Below, in pieces: positions 51,887 to 60,314 of a stretch of DNA of 60,930 bases. The stretch's first letter is position 1; the number at the start of each line of letters is the position of its first letter. The stretch spans positions 1,394,078-1,455,007 of the forward strand of contig CP070825.1 of assembly GCA_020344415.1 (NCBI GenBank). Reading direction: 5' to 3'. The DNA comes from Candidatus Aminicenantota bacterium (lineage in GTDB: Bacteria; Acidobacteriota; Aminicenantia; Aminicenantales; Aminicenantaceae). A program made the position numbers and the translations under genes. Below the pieces are notes generated by a model. It was not told the DNA's origin and did not search any database. It worked only from the letters and a program-made list of their open reading frames with translations.

Positions 51887-52528
51887 TTACGCGGAGAGCC
51901 AAGAAACATGGCCACACAAATCTGGAGCGTGAGGGCGAGAGGAGAAGATCGCAAATTCCTCTTTCTCCTTCTTCAGAACTGTTGAGTCTCCATGTCCAGG
52001 ATAAGCTAGGACATCATCAGGTAATACAAAAATCTTCTCCGATATAGATTTGACGATTTGTTTAAAGTCTTCAGGAGTATTGGTCTTCCCTGGACCGCCA
52101 GGGAAAATTGTGTCTCCCGAAATCAAATGTCTTGCTGTTAAGAAACAGAGACTTCCAGGGGTATGACCGGGCGTATGGAGTACTCTTAGTTCCACATTTC
52201 CGAATGAAACAGCTTTGCCATCCGTTAACATCATATCAGGAGAGCAAGGAAGATAATTTGCATCCGATGGATGTATGGCTATTGGCACATTTATGCTGGA
52301 TTTGAGTTGTTTAAGGGCGCCTGTATGGTCCATATGGTTGTGCGTGATCAAAATATATTTGGGGTCTGTTCCTTCCAGTTTCTCTTGGATCCTGCCTGCA
52401 TCTCCGGGGGCATCTATCAGTACGCTTTCCATTGTCGCTTTGCATATTGTTATATACGCATTGGTTCCAAACGGTGAGGTTTCAATTCTCTCCAATTGAA
52501 TATTATCATCCTCTATCACAGTTGCCAT
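51887..52528 (-). CDS. Metallo-beta-lactamase-fold hydrolase (glyoxalase II-like)
   Basis: 213 aa from the ATG at 52528, which has AGGAGG 7 nt upstream; the frame extends to 52702 but that part has no ribosome-binding site and an unconserved sequence. MBL motifs: ILITHNHMDHTGAL, VLHTPGHTPGSLCFL, ISGDTIFPGGPGKT and YPGHGDST. It is likely a thioester hydrolase or related zinc hydrolase in the cytoplasm. It stands alone between the asparaginase-family gene and a divergent methyltransferase. Confidence 0.85.
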   Translation of the reverse strand: MATVIEDDNIQLERIETSPFGTNAYITICKATMESVLIDAPGDAGRIQEKLEGTDPKYILITHNHMDHTGALKQLKSSINVPIAIHPSDANYLPCSPDMMLTDGKAVSFGNVELRVLHTPGHTPGSLCFLTARHLISGDTIFPGGPGKTNTPEDFKQIVKSISEKIFVLPDDVLAYPGHGDSTVLKKEKEEFAIFSSRPHAPDLCGHVSWLSA

Positions 52529-52914
52529 TAGTATCCTCCTGTAAGATGTTCCAACCTGCATTTCTTGTTTTTTGATTGCAGTGTAAACAGAATAGTGATT
52601 ATATTCTTGAAAAAGCGAGGTTGTCAAAAGTATTAAGGTATAGAAAAAATCGATAAAGGCTGGGAAAGCAAAATGAGATCCTTGTCGGTTACAATGTGGC
52701 ATAGGAATTGCACTCTTTACTTACAGAAAACATGGGAAACGCTTGTATAACAGATGAAAAAGAGGATTGAGGGTATTAAATTGTTAAGTTTATTTACATT
52801 GAGCGCTTTTAATATTTCAATCTTCACTTCTTCTGCTTTTTGCATTTTTCCTAATAAAAATGGCTATAGTTATATCGTATAGAGCTCAAAAAACAGTTTC
52901 ATTGGAGGAGTGCT
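52529..52914. other. Divergent intergenic region
   Basis: 386 nt between the MBL hydrolase and the methyltransferase. It holds an unconserved 5' extension of the MBL frame and a 42-codon frame at 52754-52882 that reads like a signal peptide (MKKRIEGIKLLSLFTLSAF) but lacks a ribosome-binding site. No convincing promoter, terminator or repeat was found. GGAGGAG precedes the methyltransferase ATG. Confidence 0.55.
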
Positions 52915-53547
52915 ATGAAGAGAACATATTTTAAACCATATCTTTTATTCGTTATTTTGATGCTCATGGCTTTAGATGTCATGGTCGCACAAAAAAGCGA
53001 AGTTCCTGAAGAATCCTGGGAAAAGCGGTTTAACAAGATTCAGCCACCTGAAAAAATAATGGACGCTATCGGACTGAAAGAAGGCATGACCATCGGAGAT
53101 ATCGGTGCAGGGAGAGGACGCTTTGCTGTGTGGTTTTCAGCACGGGTTGGAGAGTCAGGGAAAGTCTATGCGAATGATATAAACAAGGGAGTATTAGATC
53201 ATATCGAGCGTCGGTGTGAGAGAAACAATATCAGAAACATAATCACTGTCCTTGGTGAGGTTGAAGATCCTCTGCTTCCTGAAGGAGAGCTGGATATTGC
53301 ATTCATGATTAATGTGTATCATCATCTCGATAAACCTGTGAAATTAGTCAGAAATACAATTCCCAGCTTGAAGCCTAATGGTATACTCGCTATCGTGGAA
53401 AGAGATCAAGAAAAAGCTGGTGGTGTGAGCTGGGAATCAACGCCAAAGAAGAGGCTGATAGAACAGGTGGAGAGCGCAGGTTACAAGCTGGTCAAGGTGG
53501 ATGATTCTCTCGAAGAGGATTATCTTTACATCTTCCGAGTGAAATAG
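52915..53547 (+). CDS. SAM-dependent methyltransferase with signal peptide
   Basis: 210 aa. An N-terminal hydrophobic segment (about 8-25, ending VMVAQ) looks like a cleavable signal. A class I methyltransferase follows: motif I IGDIGAGRGRFAVWFSA, acidic residue in YANDINKG, motif near VEDPLLPEGELDIAFMINVYHHLDKP, and a C-terminal YKLVKVDDS. The methyltransferase call is secure. Export is odd because S-adenosylmethionine is cytoplasmic; the hydrophobic segment could instead be a membrane anchor facing the cytoplasm. GGAGGAG precedes the ATG. Confidence 0.82.
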   Translation: MKRTYFKPYLLFVILMLMALDVMVAQKSEVPEESWEKRFNKIQPPEKIMDAIGLKEGMTIGDIGAGRGRFAVWFSARVGESGKVYANDINKGVLDHIERRCERNNIRNIITVLGEVEDPLLPEGELDIAFMINVYHHLDKPVKLVRNTIPSLKPNGILAIVERDQEKAGGVSWESTPKKRLIEQVESAGYKLVKVDDSLEEDYLYIFRVK

Positions 53548-53607
53548 TGTGCGGACGCAGACTTTTGTGACAGAAGAGAATGTTGAAATCATCAATTTAA
53601 ACAGGTA

Positions 53608-54792
53608 TTAATTATTCTCAACATCGTTTACAGCTTTTAATACATAATCAAAGAAAGCTCTGAGAGGCATTGACGGTTTTTCATAGATGTTCCATCCGTT
53701 AAAAACTGCTATGAGATTATATTTTGTGGCTACAAGCAAACGCTGTCCTCCATAACCCGAGCAAGCATAGATGTATTCTTTGGACTTTTCATTATAAGGT
53801 ATCAACCACCACTGGTAGCCATAGGCCACATTTACGTTGTCATTATCAGGTGCTACATCTGCGACATGCGGTGTTACGGTTGATTGAACCCATCCTTCGG
53901 GCAAGATGCGACTTCCATCCCACATCCCATCATTCAGATAAAGATATCCAATCTTTGCTAAATCATGAGGTTCTAAATACAGACCGCCCTCTGTGTCGGG
54001 AAGCTCTGTTGGTGTCCTTTTCCAATAGTAACTTGATATTCCAAGAGGCTTGAAGAGGTGTTTTTCAGCAAATTTATCTATATACATGCCTGTCAATTCT
54101 TTAATGATTGCAGATAATAATACGCTCGCTCCGCTGTTATATTCAAACACTGTTCCCGGTTCATCCGACATCTGTCTATTAATAACAAATTTGAACCAAT
54201 CATCGCTTTTTTCTAATTGGATACAGGTATTCCTTGGGTCGGTATAGGGTATTGATTCATTCCAATCGATTCCCGATCTCATTGTGAGAACATCTTCAAG
54301 AGTTAATCTTTTTTTCCGGTCGTCAAGATTTGATATTTCCTCATCCTTAAAAATATCGACAATCTTTTGATTTACGCTCTGAATCTCCTTTTTTCCAATA
54401 GCAACTCCAATTAAAGCGGAAGTTATGCTCTTGGTGACTGACTGCAAACTGTGCAATTTGGTTCCTTTATAAAATGGATGCCAGTTCGGATTGTAATAGT
54501 TGTATTGATCCGGCCATTTATCTTTTCCCTCATTTATTCTCACATAATCTTGCTCATAAGCTTTCTCAAATATCAAATAACCATTTCTAATGACCAGCAT
54601 GCTGTCAACATATCCATAATCACCGTTTTTAATTCTGGCATCTAATTGAGATAAAAGTGCACTGTCAACGTTCTGTTCTTCGGGTGATGATTTATTCCAG
54701 CCTTGAGTAGGCCACAAAATCTGCTTCTTAGTGCACACGCTGCCTGACCACAAAAGAATCAGGATTAAAATAAAAATTAATTTCCTTCTCAT
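53608..54792 (-). CDS. Exported serine hydrolase (beta-lactamase/class C PBP-like)
   Basis: 394 aa. The signal segment ends in a Cys (SGSVC, imperfect lipobox). The catalytic SxxK is SVTK in LHSLQSVTKSITSALIG, the YxN motif is EYNSG, and GYGGQRLL replaces the KTG box. It is a DD-peptidase/esterase-like hydrolase acting in the periplasm; the natural substrate is unknown. A decayed copy of the same family lies upstream at 55119-55434. It is convergent with the methyltransferase gene. Confidence 0.84.
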   Translation of the reverse strand: MRRKLIFILILILLWSGSVCTKKQILWPTQGWNKSSPEEQNVDSALLSQLDARIKNGDYGYVDSMLVIRNGYLIFEKAYEQDYVRINEGKDKWPDQYNYYNPNWHPFYKGTKLHSLQSVTKSITSALIGVAIGKKEIQSVNQKIVDIFKDEEISNLDDRKKRLTLEDVLTMRSGIDWNESIPYTDPRNTCIQLEKSDDWFKFVINRQMSDEPGTVFEYNSGASVLLSAIIKELTGMYIDKFAEKHLFKPLGISSYYWKRTPTELPDTEGGLYLEPHDLAKIGYLYLNDGMWDGSRILPEGWVQSTVTPHVADVAPDNDNVNVAYGYQWWLIPYNEKSKEYIYACSGYGGQRLLVATKYNLIAVFNGWNIYEKPSMPLRAFFDYVLKAVNDVENN

Positions 54793-55118
54793 GATTTATT
54801 CCTCCCCAAAAAAGAAATTATCAATATTATATATATGGAAATTTGTTTCTTATCCTATTTCCTCCTTTTGACATCCGATTCTATATATCATAGAAAAATC
54901 CCAGGGTCAAAAAGATGAATCGGTAAAGAGATTGGTTCCTCAAGCGGGGCTCAAACCTGATAAGAAAAAAAGGCTTTTTTTATATAATAGTATTGCCGTT
55001 AATGAAATACCCTATTCATACCGCAGGCTTTTTATGGGATCGGACGAAGCGGCTTTAATCGATTTAATTCCTGCTTCTTCTTCGAAAAGTCTCCCGTGGT
55101 TAACAAAATATATATGTT

Positions 55119-55434
55119 TCATTTTAAAGCAGATAAGATATAATTATTGATCACAAAATCATATGTCTGAAATGGGCTGCTTTTGTCCCAGTTGCCACCT
55201 GTAAGCACGACTACCATTTTTTATTTCCGGTAATATAAATATAAATTGACCTCCAAAGCCTGCGGCTGAATATGCTTTAATATTTTTTGAGCTAAAAGTG
55301 CCAAGCCACCATTGATAACCATAGCTCTCTGCAAAATATTGTAATGAATGAGATGAAGGAAGAAGAATTGATTTTTCAACAGATTCTCGAACCCATTTTG
55401 CTGAAACAATACGTTTGTTTTTCCAGATGCCCTC
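55119..55434 (-). pseudogene. Serine hydrolase (beta-lactamase family) C-terminal remnant
   Basis: Reverse-strand translation gives EGIWKNKRIVSAKWVRESVE, then YGYQWWLGTFSSKN and YSAAGFGGQFIFILPEIK. This is the C-terminal third of the same family as the neighbouring intact gene (compare SYYWK...GYQWWLIPY and GYGGQRLL). A stop codon precedes the Glu. At an A-run near 55217-55226 the frame shifts and continues as MVVVLTGGNWDKSSPFQ to a TGA at 55119. The catalytic N-terminal part is missing, so this is a dead fragment. Confidence 0.75.
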
Positions 55435-55553
55435 TTACTTAATATTAATTAATATCTGACTTTAGTATTTATAAAAACTAATCTGAAAACCTCTGTCAAC
55501 ATATTGACAAACAGATGCAATGACCAAAACAAAATTGGACAAATGGTACTAAA

Positions 55554-55582
55554 TTGACCACACCAACTACTTTTAGTAATAT
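55554..55582 (+). promoter_or_regulatory. Promoter ahead of the polysaccharide locus
   Basis: TTGACC (55554-55559), a 17-nt spacer and TAATAT (55577-55582). It would give a long leader of about 118 nt before the epimerase ATG at 55708. Confidence 0.5.
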
Positions 55583-55707
55583 GTGGGTAATAAAAAGCAA
55601 ATTCCTATACCAATACATTTGGAGTAGTGGTAAAAATAGGTTATATTTCGCTAGGAAGAAATCTAAGTTCCTATCATTTAACACTTTTATTTTTAGAGAG
55701 GTAATAG

Positions 55708-56655
55708 ATGAGAGTAGTCACGAGCAAAATAGCTTTAGTTACGGGGGGGAATGGCTTCTTAGGGACTTACATTGCAAGGTGTTTTATTGAAAACGGATAC
55801 AGAGTTGTCATCATAGATATGGTTCCGCCAGGGGAATCGAAATCATGCCGATCATTTACATATCATCGGTTGCGCCTGCCGAACAATAAAATAGGGCATT
55901 TACTCAGGAAATATTCGCCGGAAATATGCATCCACTGCGTCGGACCAGTTTCTATAAAGCAATCCGTTGCAAAACCAGAGGCCGATTTTCACAACAGCAC
56001 CGTTATCACTTTTAATATACTAAATGCCTTGCGACTCAATGCTCCGGAATCTCGCTTCGTTTTTCTTTCCAGTGCCGCAATATATGGAAATCCTGCGTCA
56101 CTGCCTGTTACCGAGGAACATAATCCCGCCCCCATTTCCCCCTATGGTTTCCACAAGTTACAGTGCGAAAGATTATGTAAGGAGTTCAGCGATGTTTACG
56201 GCGTGAAATCCGCTATTGCAAGGATATTCTCCGCCTATGGAGAGGGATTGCGCCGTCAAGTGGTATGGGATATCGTTCGCAAGATGTTGACAAAAAGGAA
56301 TGTTATTTTGCAAGGCACAGGCAAAGAAAGTCGCGATTTTATACATGCCCACGATGTCGCACAAGGAATTTTTCTTATTTCTAAAACCAGTATGTTAACG
56401 TGCGAAACATATAACTTGGCCAGCGGAGATGAGACCTCGATCTCATCTCTTGCTAAGATGATCTTGGATGGACTAAGGCGTAAAGATATGTATATTTTTG
56501 ATAATCATCTGCCTAATGGTGTTCCCAAAAATTGGCGTGCGGATATCTCGAAGCTAAACAAGCTGAAATTTACTCTGTCTATTTCGCTGCGAAAGGGAGT
56601 ACAAAATTTTATTGAATGGGCTAAATATGATCTTGCCCTGCCTCATAGGCGGTAG
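55708..56655 (+). CDS. NAD-dependent epimerase/dehydratase (extended SDR)
   Basis: 315 aa. The nucleotide-binding motif is VTGGNGFLGTYIARCF, the acidic residue after strand 2 is in IIDMVPP, and the catalytic Ser and Tyr-x-x-x-Lys are in FLSSAAIYG and SPYGFHKLQCE. DFIHAHDVAQGIFL is the usual substrate-side motif. It should modify a nucleotide-sugar, for example as a 4-epimerase or 4,6-dehydratase-reductase; the sugar cannot be told. First gene of the surface polysaccharide locus. Confidence 0.85.
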   Translation: MRVVTSKIALVTGGNGFLGTYIARCFIENGYRVVIIDMVPPGESKSCRSFTYHRLRLPNNKIGHLLRKYSPEICIHCVGPVSIKQSVAKPEADFHNSTVITFNILNALRLNAPESRFVFLSSAAIYGNPASLPVTEEHNPAPISPYGFHKLQCERLCKEFSDVYGVKSAIARIFSAYGEGLRRQVVWDIVRKMLTKRNVILQGTGKESRDFIHAHDVAQGIFLISKTSMLTCETYNLASGDETSISSLAKMILDGLRRKDMYIFDNHLPNGVPKNWRADISKLNKLKFTLSISLRKGVQNFIEWAKYDLALPHRR

Positions 56656-56737
56656 GGATAAATGATAATCTCAGATGCTTCGCGTAAAAAATGAGTTAAG
56701 GATAATGCGGAACGGTGCTTTCGGGTGGGCGGAATAA

Positions 56738-57538
56738 ATGATCCCTAATGTAATACACTTTTGTTTTGGGTTAAGAGAGGATTACGGCAAAATGCCTTTT
56801 TCCTTTATGCACTATTTATCTGTCAGGACAGCCTATGAGTGCAACAAACCTGATGAGATGATGCTTTATTATAAATACGAGCCGAAAGGAGAATGGTGGG
56901 AAAAGAGCAGAAGATATTTGACCCTTGAAAAGATAGAGCCTCCGACGCGTATCTTTGGCAATCCCCTTTGTCACTTTGCACATCAATTAGACGTTTTCCG
57001 GATAGATTTATTGCTAAAATACGGAGGCATTTTCCTAGATATGGATGTTATATGCTTGAAATCCTTCAGGCCCCTATTAAAATATGAGTATGTTATGGGG
57101 TGGGAAGGAGATTCGGGGCTTTGTACCGCAGTGCTGCTTTCTTCGCCCAATTCCGAATTTCTCAAGATATTGCGTGAAAAATACAAGAATTTCAGGTCCA
57201 AAGGGCAGGATGAATTCTGGAATGAGAACGCCGTGATATGGCCGAAAGTAGTTGCTGATCAGCGGCCAGATCTTATTCATACGGTAAACAAGTATGCTTT
57301 TTTTTGGCCTTTATCTTGCTCTCCACATAAAATATGGGGCCGTCATCCCAAGAATACCTTAGATCGTGTGCTCAATCATTTCAAAGATCAATTTGATTAT
57401 ATGATCTTAAAGCGATCATTCTGCATCCATTTATGGGAGTCCCTATGGTGGGATAAATATTTGAAATCATTGTCTCCCAACTACCTGCAGAGTAAAAATA
57501 ATAATTTTACCAGGTTATTCAGGAAATATATATCTTAA
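56738..57538 (+). CDS. Glycosyltransferase with DXD motif (OCH1/sugar-binding DXD family)
   Basis: 266 aa. The start IPNVIHFCFG and the region HQLDVFRIDLLLKYGGIFLDMDVICLKSF form the Gly_transf_sug signature; DMD is the metal- and nucleotide-sugar-binding DXD. The remainder (NSEFLKILREKYKNF, FCIHLWESLWWDK) matches the C-terminal part of capsular and O-antigen mannosyl- or galactosyltransferases. It acts at the cytoplasmic face in polysaccharide unit assembly. It lies 82 nt after the epimerase gene and is followed by a possible terminator. Confidence 0.83.
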   Translation: MIPNVIHFCFGLREDYGKMPFSFMHYLSVRTAYECNKPDEMMLYYKYEPKGEWWEKSRRYLTLEKIEPPTRIFGNPLCHFAHQLDVFRIDLLLKYGGIFLDMDVICLKSFRPLLKYEYVMGWEGDSGLCTAVLLSSPNSEFLKILREKYKNFRSKGQDEFWNENAVIWPKVVADQRPDLIHTVNKYAFFWPLSCSPHKIWGRHPKNTLDRVLNHFKDQFDYMILKRSFCIHLWESLWWDKYLKSLSPNYLQSKNNNFTRLFRKYIS

Positions 57539-57583
57539 AAGAGTGAAGTGTGTTGGCAAGAACGAAAGAAACTACAAAATGCG

Positions 57584-57616
57584 ACCCTTACCATAGTAAG
57601 AGAAAGGGTATTTTTT
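57584..57616 (+). terminator. Possible intrinsic terminator after the DXD glycosyltransferase
   Basis: ACCCTT (57584-57589) can pair with AAGGGT (57604-57609), with an alternative inner stem CTTAC/GTAAG, and six T residues follow at 57611-57616. The stem is short, so strength is uncertain. Confidence 0.4.
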
Positions 57617-57668
57617 ACGGACATTAAGCAGGTTTTGAATAAATTCTTAATGTGGACCTATAGACTAA

Positions 57669-59216
57669 ATGAACAAAATGACGTCAAAAATTGTTGAGAA
57701 TACTTTTTTTAATTTTGTTGCTAAAACTGTTGAATTAATTTTAACTTTACTCTTGTCCATAATTATTGCAAGACATCTTGGCCCAAATAGATTTGGGAGC
57801 TATGCCTTGGTTATGTTTACTTTTACACTAGCTGGACTATTAACAAATCTTGGGCTGTCAAATGTAGGAGTAAAATATATATCCGAATTTACTGGAGATG
57901 AAAATAGTGAGATAAGAACTAAAATTATTTTTTATGTATTAAAAATTAAAATAATATCTACTCTTATTGTTTCCGGGATACTTATAATCTTGTCTAAATA
58001 TTTTGCTATTTTCTATTCAGATCCACAGCTTAAGATGTACATAATATTATTTGCAGTAGCTTTGTTGCCATCTGGGATATCAGCTGTGTGCAGTGGTGTT
58101 ATTATGGGGATGCAAAAATATAAATATTTAGCTTATAAAATAATATTGATTTTACCAGTCCACGTTATCTTTTCATTTGTTGTGCTTATGATGGGATATG
58201 GAATTATTGGATTAGTCATAATCAATGTCATAATTAGCTTTATTGAAGTTTTGTATTATCTGATTTTGTTTAAAACGAAAATGCGTTTTAAACTTAGTTT
58301 TCCGTTATCATTATCTCAATCTATCAAAAAGAAAATATTTAGATATAACTGGCAAGTAGCTCTGATAATTTTCATTGACGCTATTCTCTGGCAGCGTTCC
58401 GAGATATTCTTTTTAAGTCGCTTTCATGTAAATTCTGAGGTGGCTTATTATAGCCTGGGATATGGAATTGTTGAGAAAGTAATGATTTTTTTGCCTAGTA
58501 TATTTGCTGGTGTATTACTGCCTGTTATATCCGAATTGTACGGAAAAAAGGCTCATTCTTCTCTACAAAAATTGTATGTTAATTCTACAAGATATTTAAT
58601 TCTGTTTTCTGCGCCAATATGTATTGGGATGATGGCAATATCAAAATCATTAATTTTTTTGTTGTATGGAGGGGATTATCTACCTGTAGCTTCAGTATTG
58701 AATATTCTTTTAATATCAGGGTGTGCTGGAATTATTGCCAGTGCTGGTGCAAGTATTCAATATGGTACAGAAAAGCAAAATTCCATCTTAAAATGGGGAA
58801 GTGTTATAGCGCTTGGAAATATAACTTTAGATTTTATACTGATTCCAAGATTTGGTGCAATTGGGGCTGCAATTGCTAATGCGACAGCTCAAATAGGGGC
58901 AGTGGTGATAGGTACCAAGATAGTTTGTAGATTGCTTTCAGTACGGTTTCCTTTTAAAGATTTAAGTAAAATTCTAATCGCAGCTTTAACTATAGTCCCT
59001 ATAATTTGTGTAATTATGAAATTAACTTCTGGTCTTATTGGTATTGTATTATCTGTTATAGTTACGTGCTTTGTTTATTTTGTAATGATACTTTTTCTGA
59101 AGATATTAAACACTGCAGATAAAGAAATTCTCAATAGTATTACAAACAATCTACCTAAATCGACTCATAACTTATATCGGAAAATACTTAATTTTATAGA
59201 AAGATGGATAAAATAG
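57669..59216 (+). CDS. Polysaccharide unit flippase (Wzx/MATE-like, MOP superfamily)
   Basis: 515 aa with about 12-14 membrane helices throughout. The start NKMTSKIVENTFFNFVAKTVELILTLLLSIIIARHLGPNRFGSYAL is typical of Wzx/RfbX flippases, as are the central FAGVLLPVISELYGKK and the repeated long hydrophobic segments. It should flip lipid-linked oligosaccharide across the inner membrane. The gene is clearly more AT-rich than the rest of the window, like its neighbours downstream, which suggests horizontal acquisition. It starts 130 nt after the glycosyltransferase gene. Confidence 0.87.
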   Translation: MNKMTSKIVENTFFNFVAKTVELILTLLLSIIIARHLGPNRFGSYALVMFTFTLAGLLTNLGLSNVGVKYISEFTGDENSEIRTKIIFYVLKIKIISTLIVSGILIILSKYFAIFYSDPQLKMYIILFAVALLPSGISAVCSGVIMGMQKYKYLAYKIILILPVHVIFSFVVLMMGYGIIGLVIINVIISFIEVLYYLILFKTKMRFKLSFPLSLSQSIKKKIFRYNWQVALIIFIDAILWQRSEIFFLSRFHVNSEVAYYSLGYGIVEKVMIFLPSIFAGVLLPVISELYGKKAHSSLQKLYVNSTRYLILFSAPICIGMMAISKSLIFLLYGGDYLPVASVLNILLISGCAGIIASAGASIQYGTEKQNSILKWGSVIALGNITLDFILIPRFGAIGAAIANATAQIGAVVIGTKIVCRLLSVRFPFKDLSKILIAALTIVPIICVIMKLTSGLIGIVLSVIVTCFVYFVMILFLKILNTADKEILNSITNNLPKSTHNLYRKILNFIERWIK

Positions 59217-59240
59217 ATGAATTAAAAAATAGATAAGATC

Positions 59241-59363
59241 ATGATTAGTGTTATAATTTGCACATATAATCGGGATCTGCCACCCGGATCATGGTCCAAA
59301 ACGGATGTTAGTATTTTGTTCTGTCTTGTTCGTTTTGCATCCTTTATAAAAGATTACATTTAA
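59241..59363 (+). pseudogene. Truncated family 2 glycosyltransferase start
   Basis: The 40-codon frame starts MISVIICTYNRD, the N-terminus of a GT2 glycosyltransferase (beta-strand 1 plus the TYN nucleotide-binding residues). It then loses all similarity and terminates after overlapping the 3' end of an opposite-strand GT2 gene. The break falls at about 59277. It looks like the stub left by an insertion, deletion or inversion. Confidence 0.6.
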
Positions 59364-60314
59364 AAAGCCAAACAGAATCCCTGTTATCATGACAATATTA
59401 TCCAAAAAAGTTATCGGTAAAGCTTTCATAAATCCGAACATAAATCCTTTTTCTTTTTTAAGAAAAAGAAAAAATTTAAAATTAAGAAGAAACCATATTA
59501 AAAATAATATTAATAGTAAATATGAATTAATAGTCACTAATAAATTTAAGAACACAAAGACCATTATTAAAAGTGACAATATTATGCTTATAAGTTGCCC
59601 TTTAGGTGCGTGGGCATAATTTCCTTTGTTTTTTATCATCTGTGCCAAACCTCTGTATTTTATAAAAATCTTTACCCAATCATACGGAATCTTAAAATCA
59701 TTTTTTAATAATTTTATAAAATTATATTTTTTAAGATGTATAACACAGAGATCTTTTAAAAAAATTATCTTTTTGCTCTTGGCATTTAATATCTGGCCTC
59801 GCTCTGTATCATCTGTCGTTACATCTAGATCGGAAATTTCGATATCCTTACGTCTAACTGCATAAATATCTCCTTGTAAAAAATAAACGGCTTCGGGAAG
59901 CATTTCAAATTTATAGCACATATAAAGGTTCTTATATTGGCTAAAAAAATCTTGATTGGGATGTTCTTTTGAAACGCTCCCAGTGACAGCTGCAACATCA
60001 GAATGTTTTAAAAAGTATTCTGCTATAATTTTCAGGCTGTCTTTTTTTATAATATTATCAGAATCAGTAAATACAAGAATTTGTCCTTTTGATTTTATGA
60101 TCCCGATATTCCGAGCATGGCCTCTGCCGTTATCTCGGTCTAGTATAATAACGTTCTCCGTATGATTTTTAGCTATAGAAATCGTCCCATCAATACTACC
60201 TCCGTCTACAACTATTACTTCATAATCATCATAAGTGGATTTTTTAATAGCTTCTAAACACTTACAGATTACGCTTGCGCTATTTAAAGTAGGTATAATA
60301 ATAGATAAATTCAT
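59289..60314 (-). CDS. Family 2 glycosyltransferase with C-terminal membrane helices
   Basis: 341 aa. GT-A domain: LSIIIPTLNSASVICKCLEAI, VIVVDGGSIDGTISIA, GRGHARNIGI, LVFTDSDNII (metal-binding DSD), and TDDTERGQIL near the acceptor site. The C-terminal half has two or three membrane helices (about 255-330) and a short polar tail. It transfers a sugar to a membrane-bound acceptor. It overlaps the upstream gene by 4 nt and is opposite in direction to the flippase gene, which ends 72 nt away. Confidence 0.87.
   Translation of the reverse strand: MNLSIIIPTLNSASVICKCLEAIKKSTYDDYEVIVVDGGSIDGTISIAKNHTENVIILDRDNGRGHARNIGIIKSKGQILVFTDSDNIIKKDSLKIIAEYFLKHSDVAAVTGSVSKEHPNQDFFSQYKNLYMCYKFEMLPEAVYFLQGDIYAVRRKDIEISDLDVTTDDTERGQILNAKSKKIIFLKDLCVIHLKKYNFIKLLKNDFKIPYDWVKIFIKYRGLAQMIKNKGNYAHAPKGQLISIILSLLIMVFVFLNLLVTINSYLLLILFLIWFLLNFKFFLFLKKEKGFMFGFMKALPITFLDNIVMITGILFGFLNVIFYKGCKTNKTEQNTNIRFGP

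Larger units (their letters stand above)
54793..55707. other. Gene-poor region containing a serine hydrolase pseudogene
   Basis: 915 nt between the intact serine hydrolase and the polysaccharide locus. The recognisable content is the pseudogene at 55119-55434 and a promoter at 55554-55582. The part at 54900-55118 has short open frames on both strands without recognisable products and may be further decayed coding sequence. A TGTCAA-CATA-TTGACA palindrome lies at 55494-55509. Confidence 0.6.

Noticed and set aside
52529..52702. 58-residue N-terminal extension of the MBL hydrolase
   Set aside because: The internal ATG has AGGAGG at the right distance and the MBL fold starts there; the extension looks like untranslated sequence.
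52754..52882. 42-codon frame resembling a signal peptide
   Set aside because: No ribosome-binding site and no mature domain; kept only as a remark in the intergenic entry.
54932..55150. 72-codon plus-strand frame; its start also contains a GGTTC-like tRNA T-arm
   Set aside because: No cloverleaf can be drawn and the protein has no recognisable family; it overlaps the serine hydrolase pseudogene.
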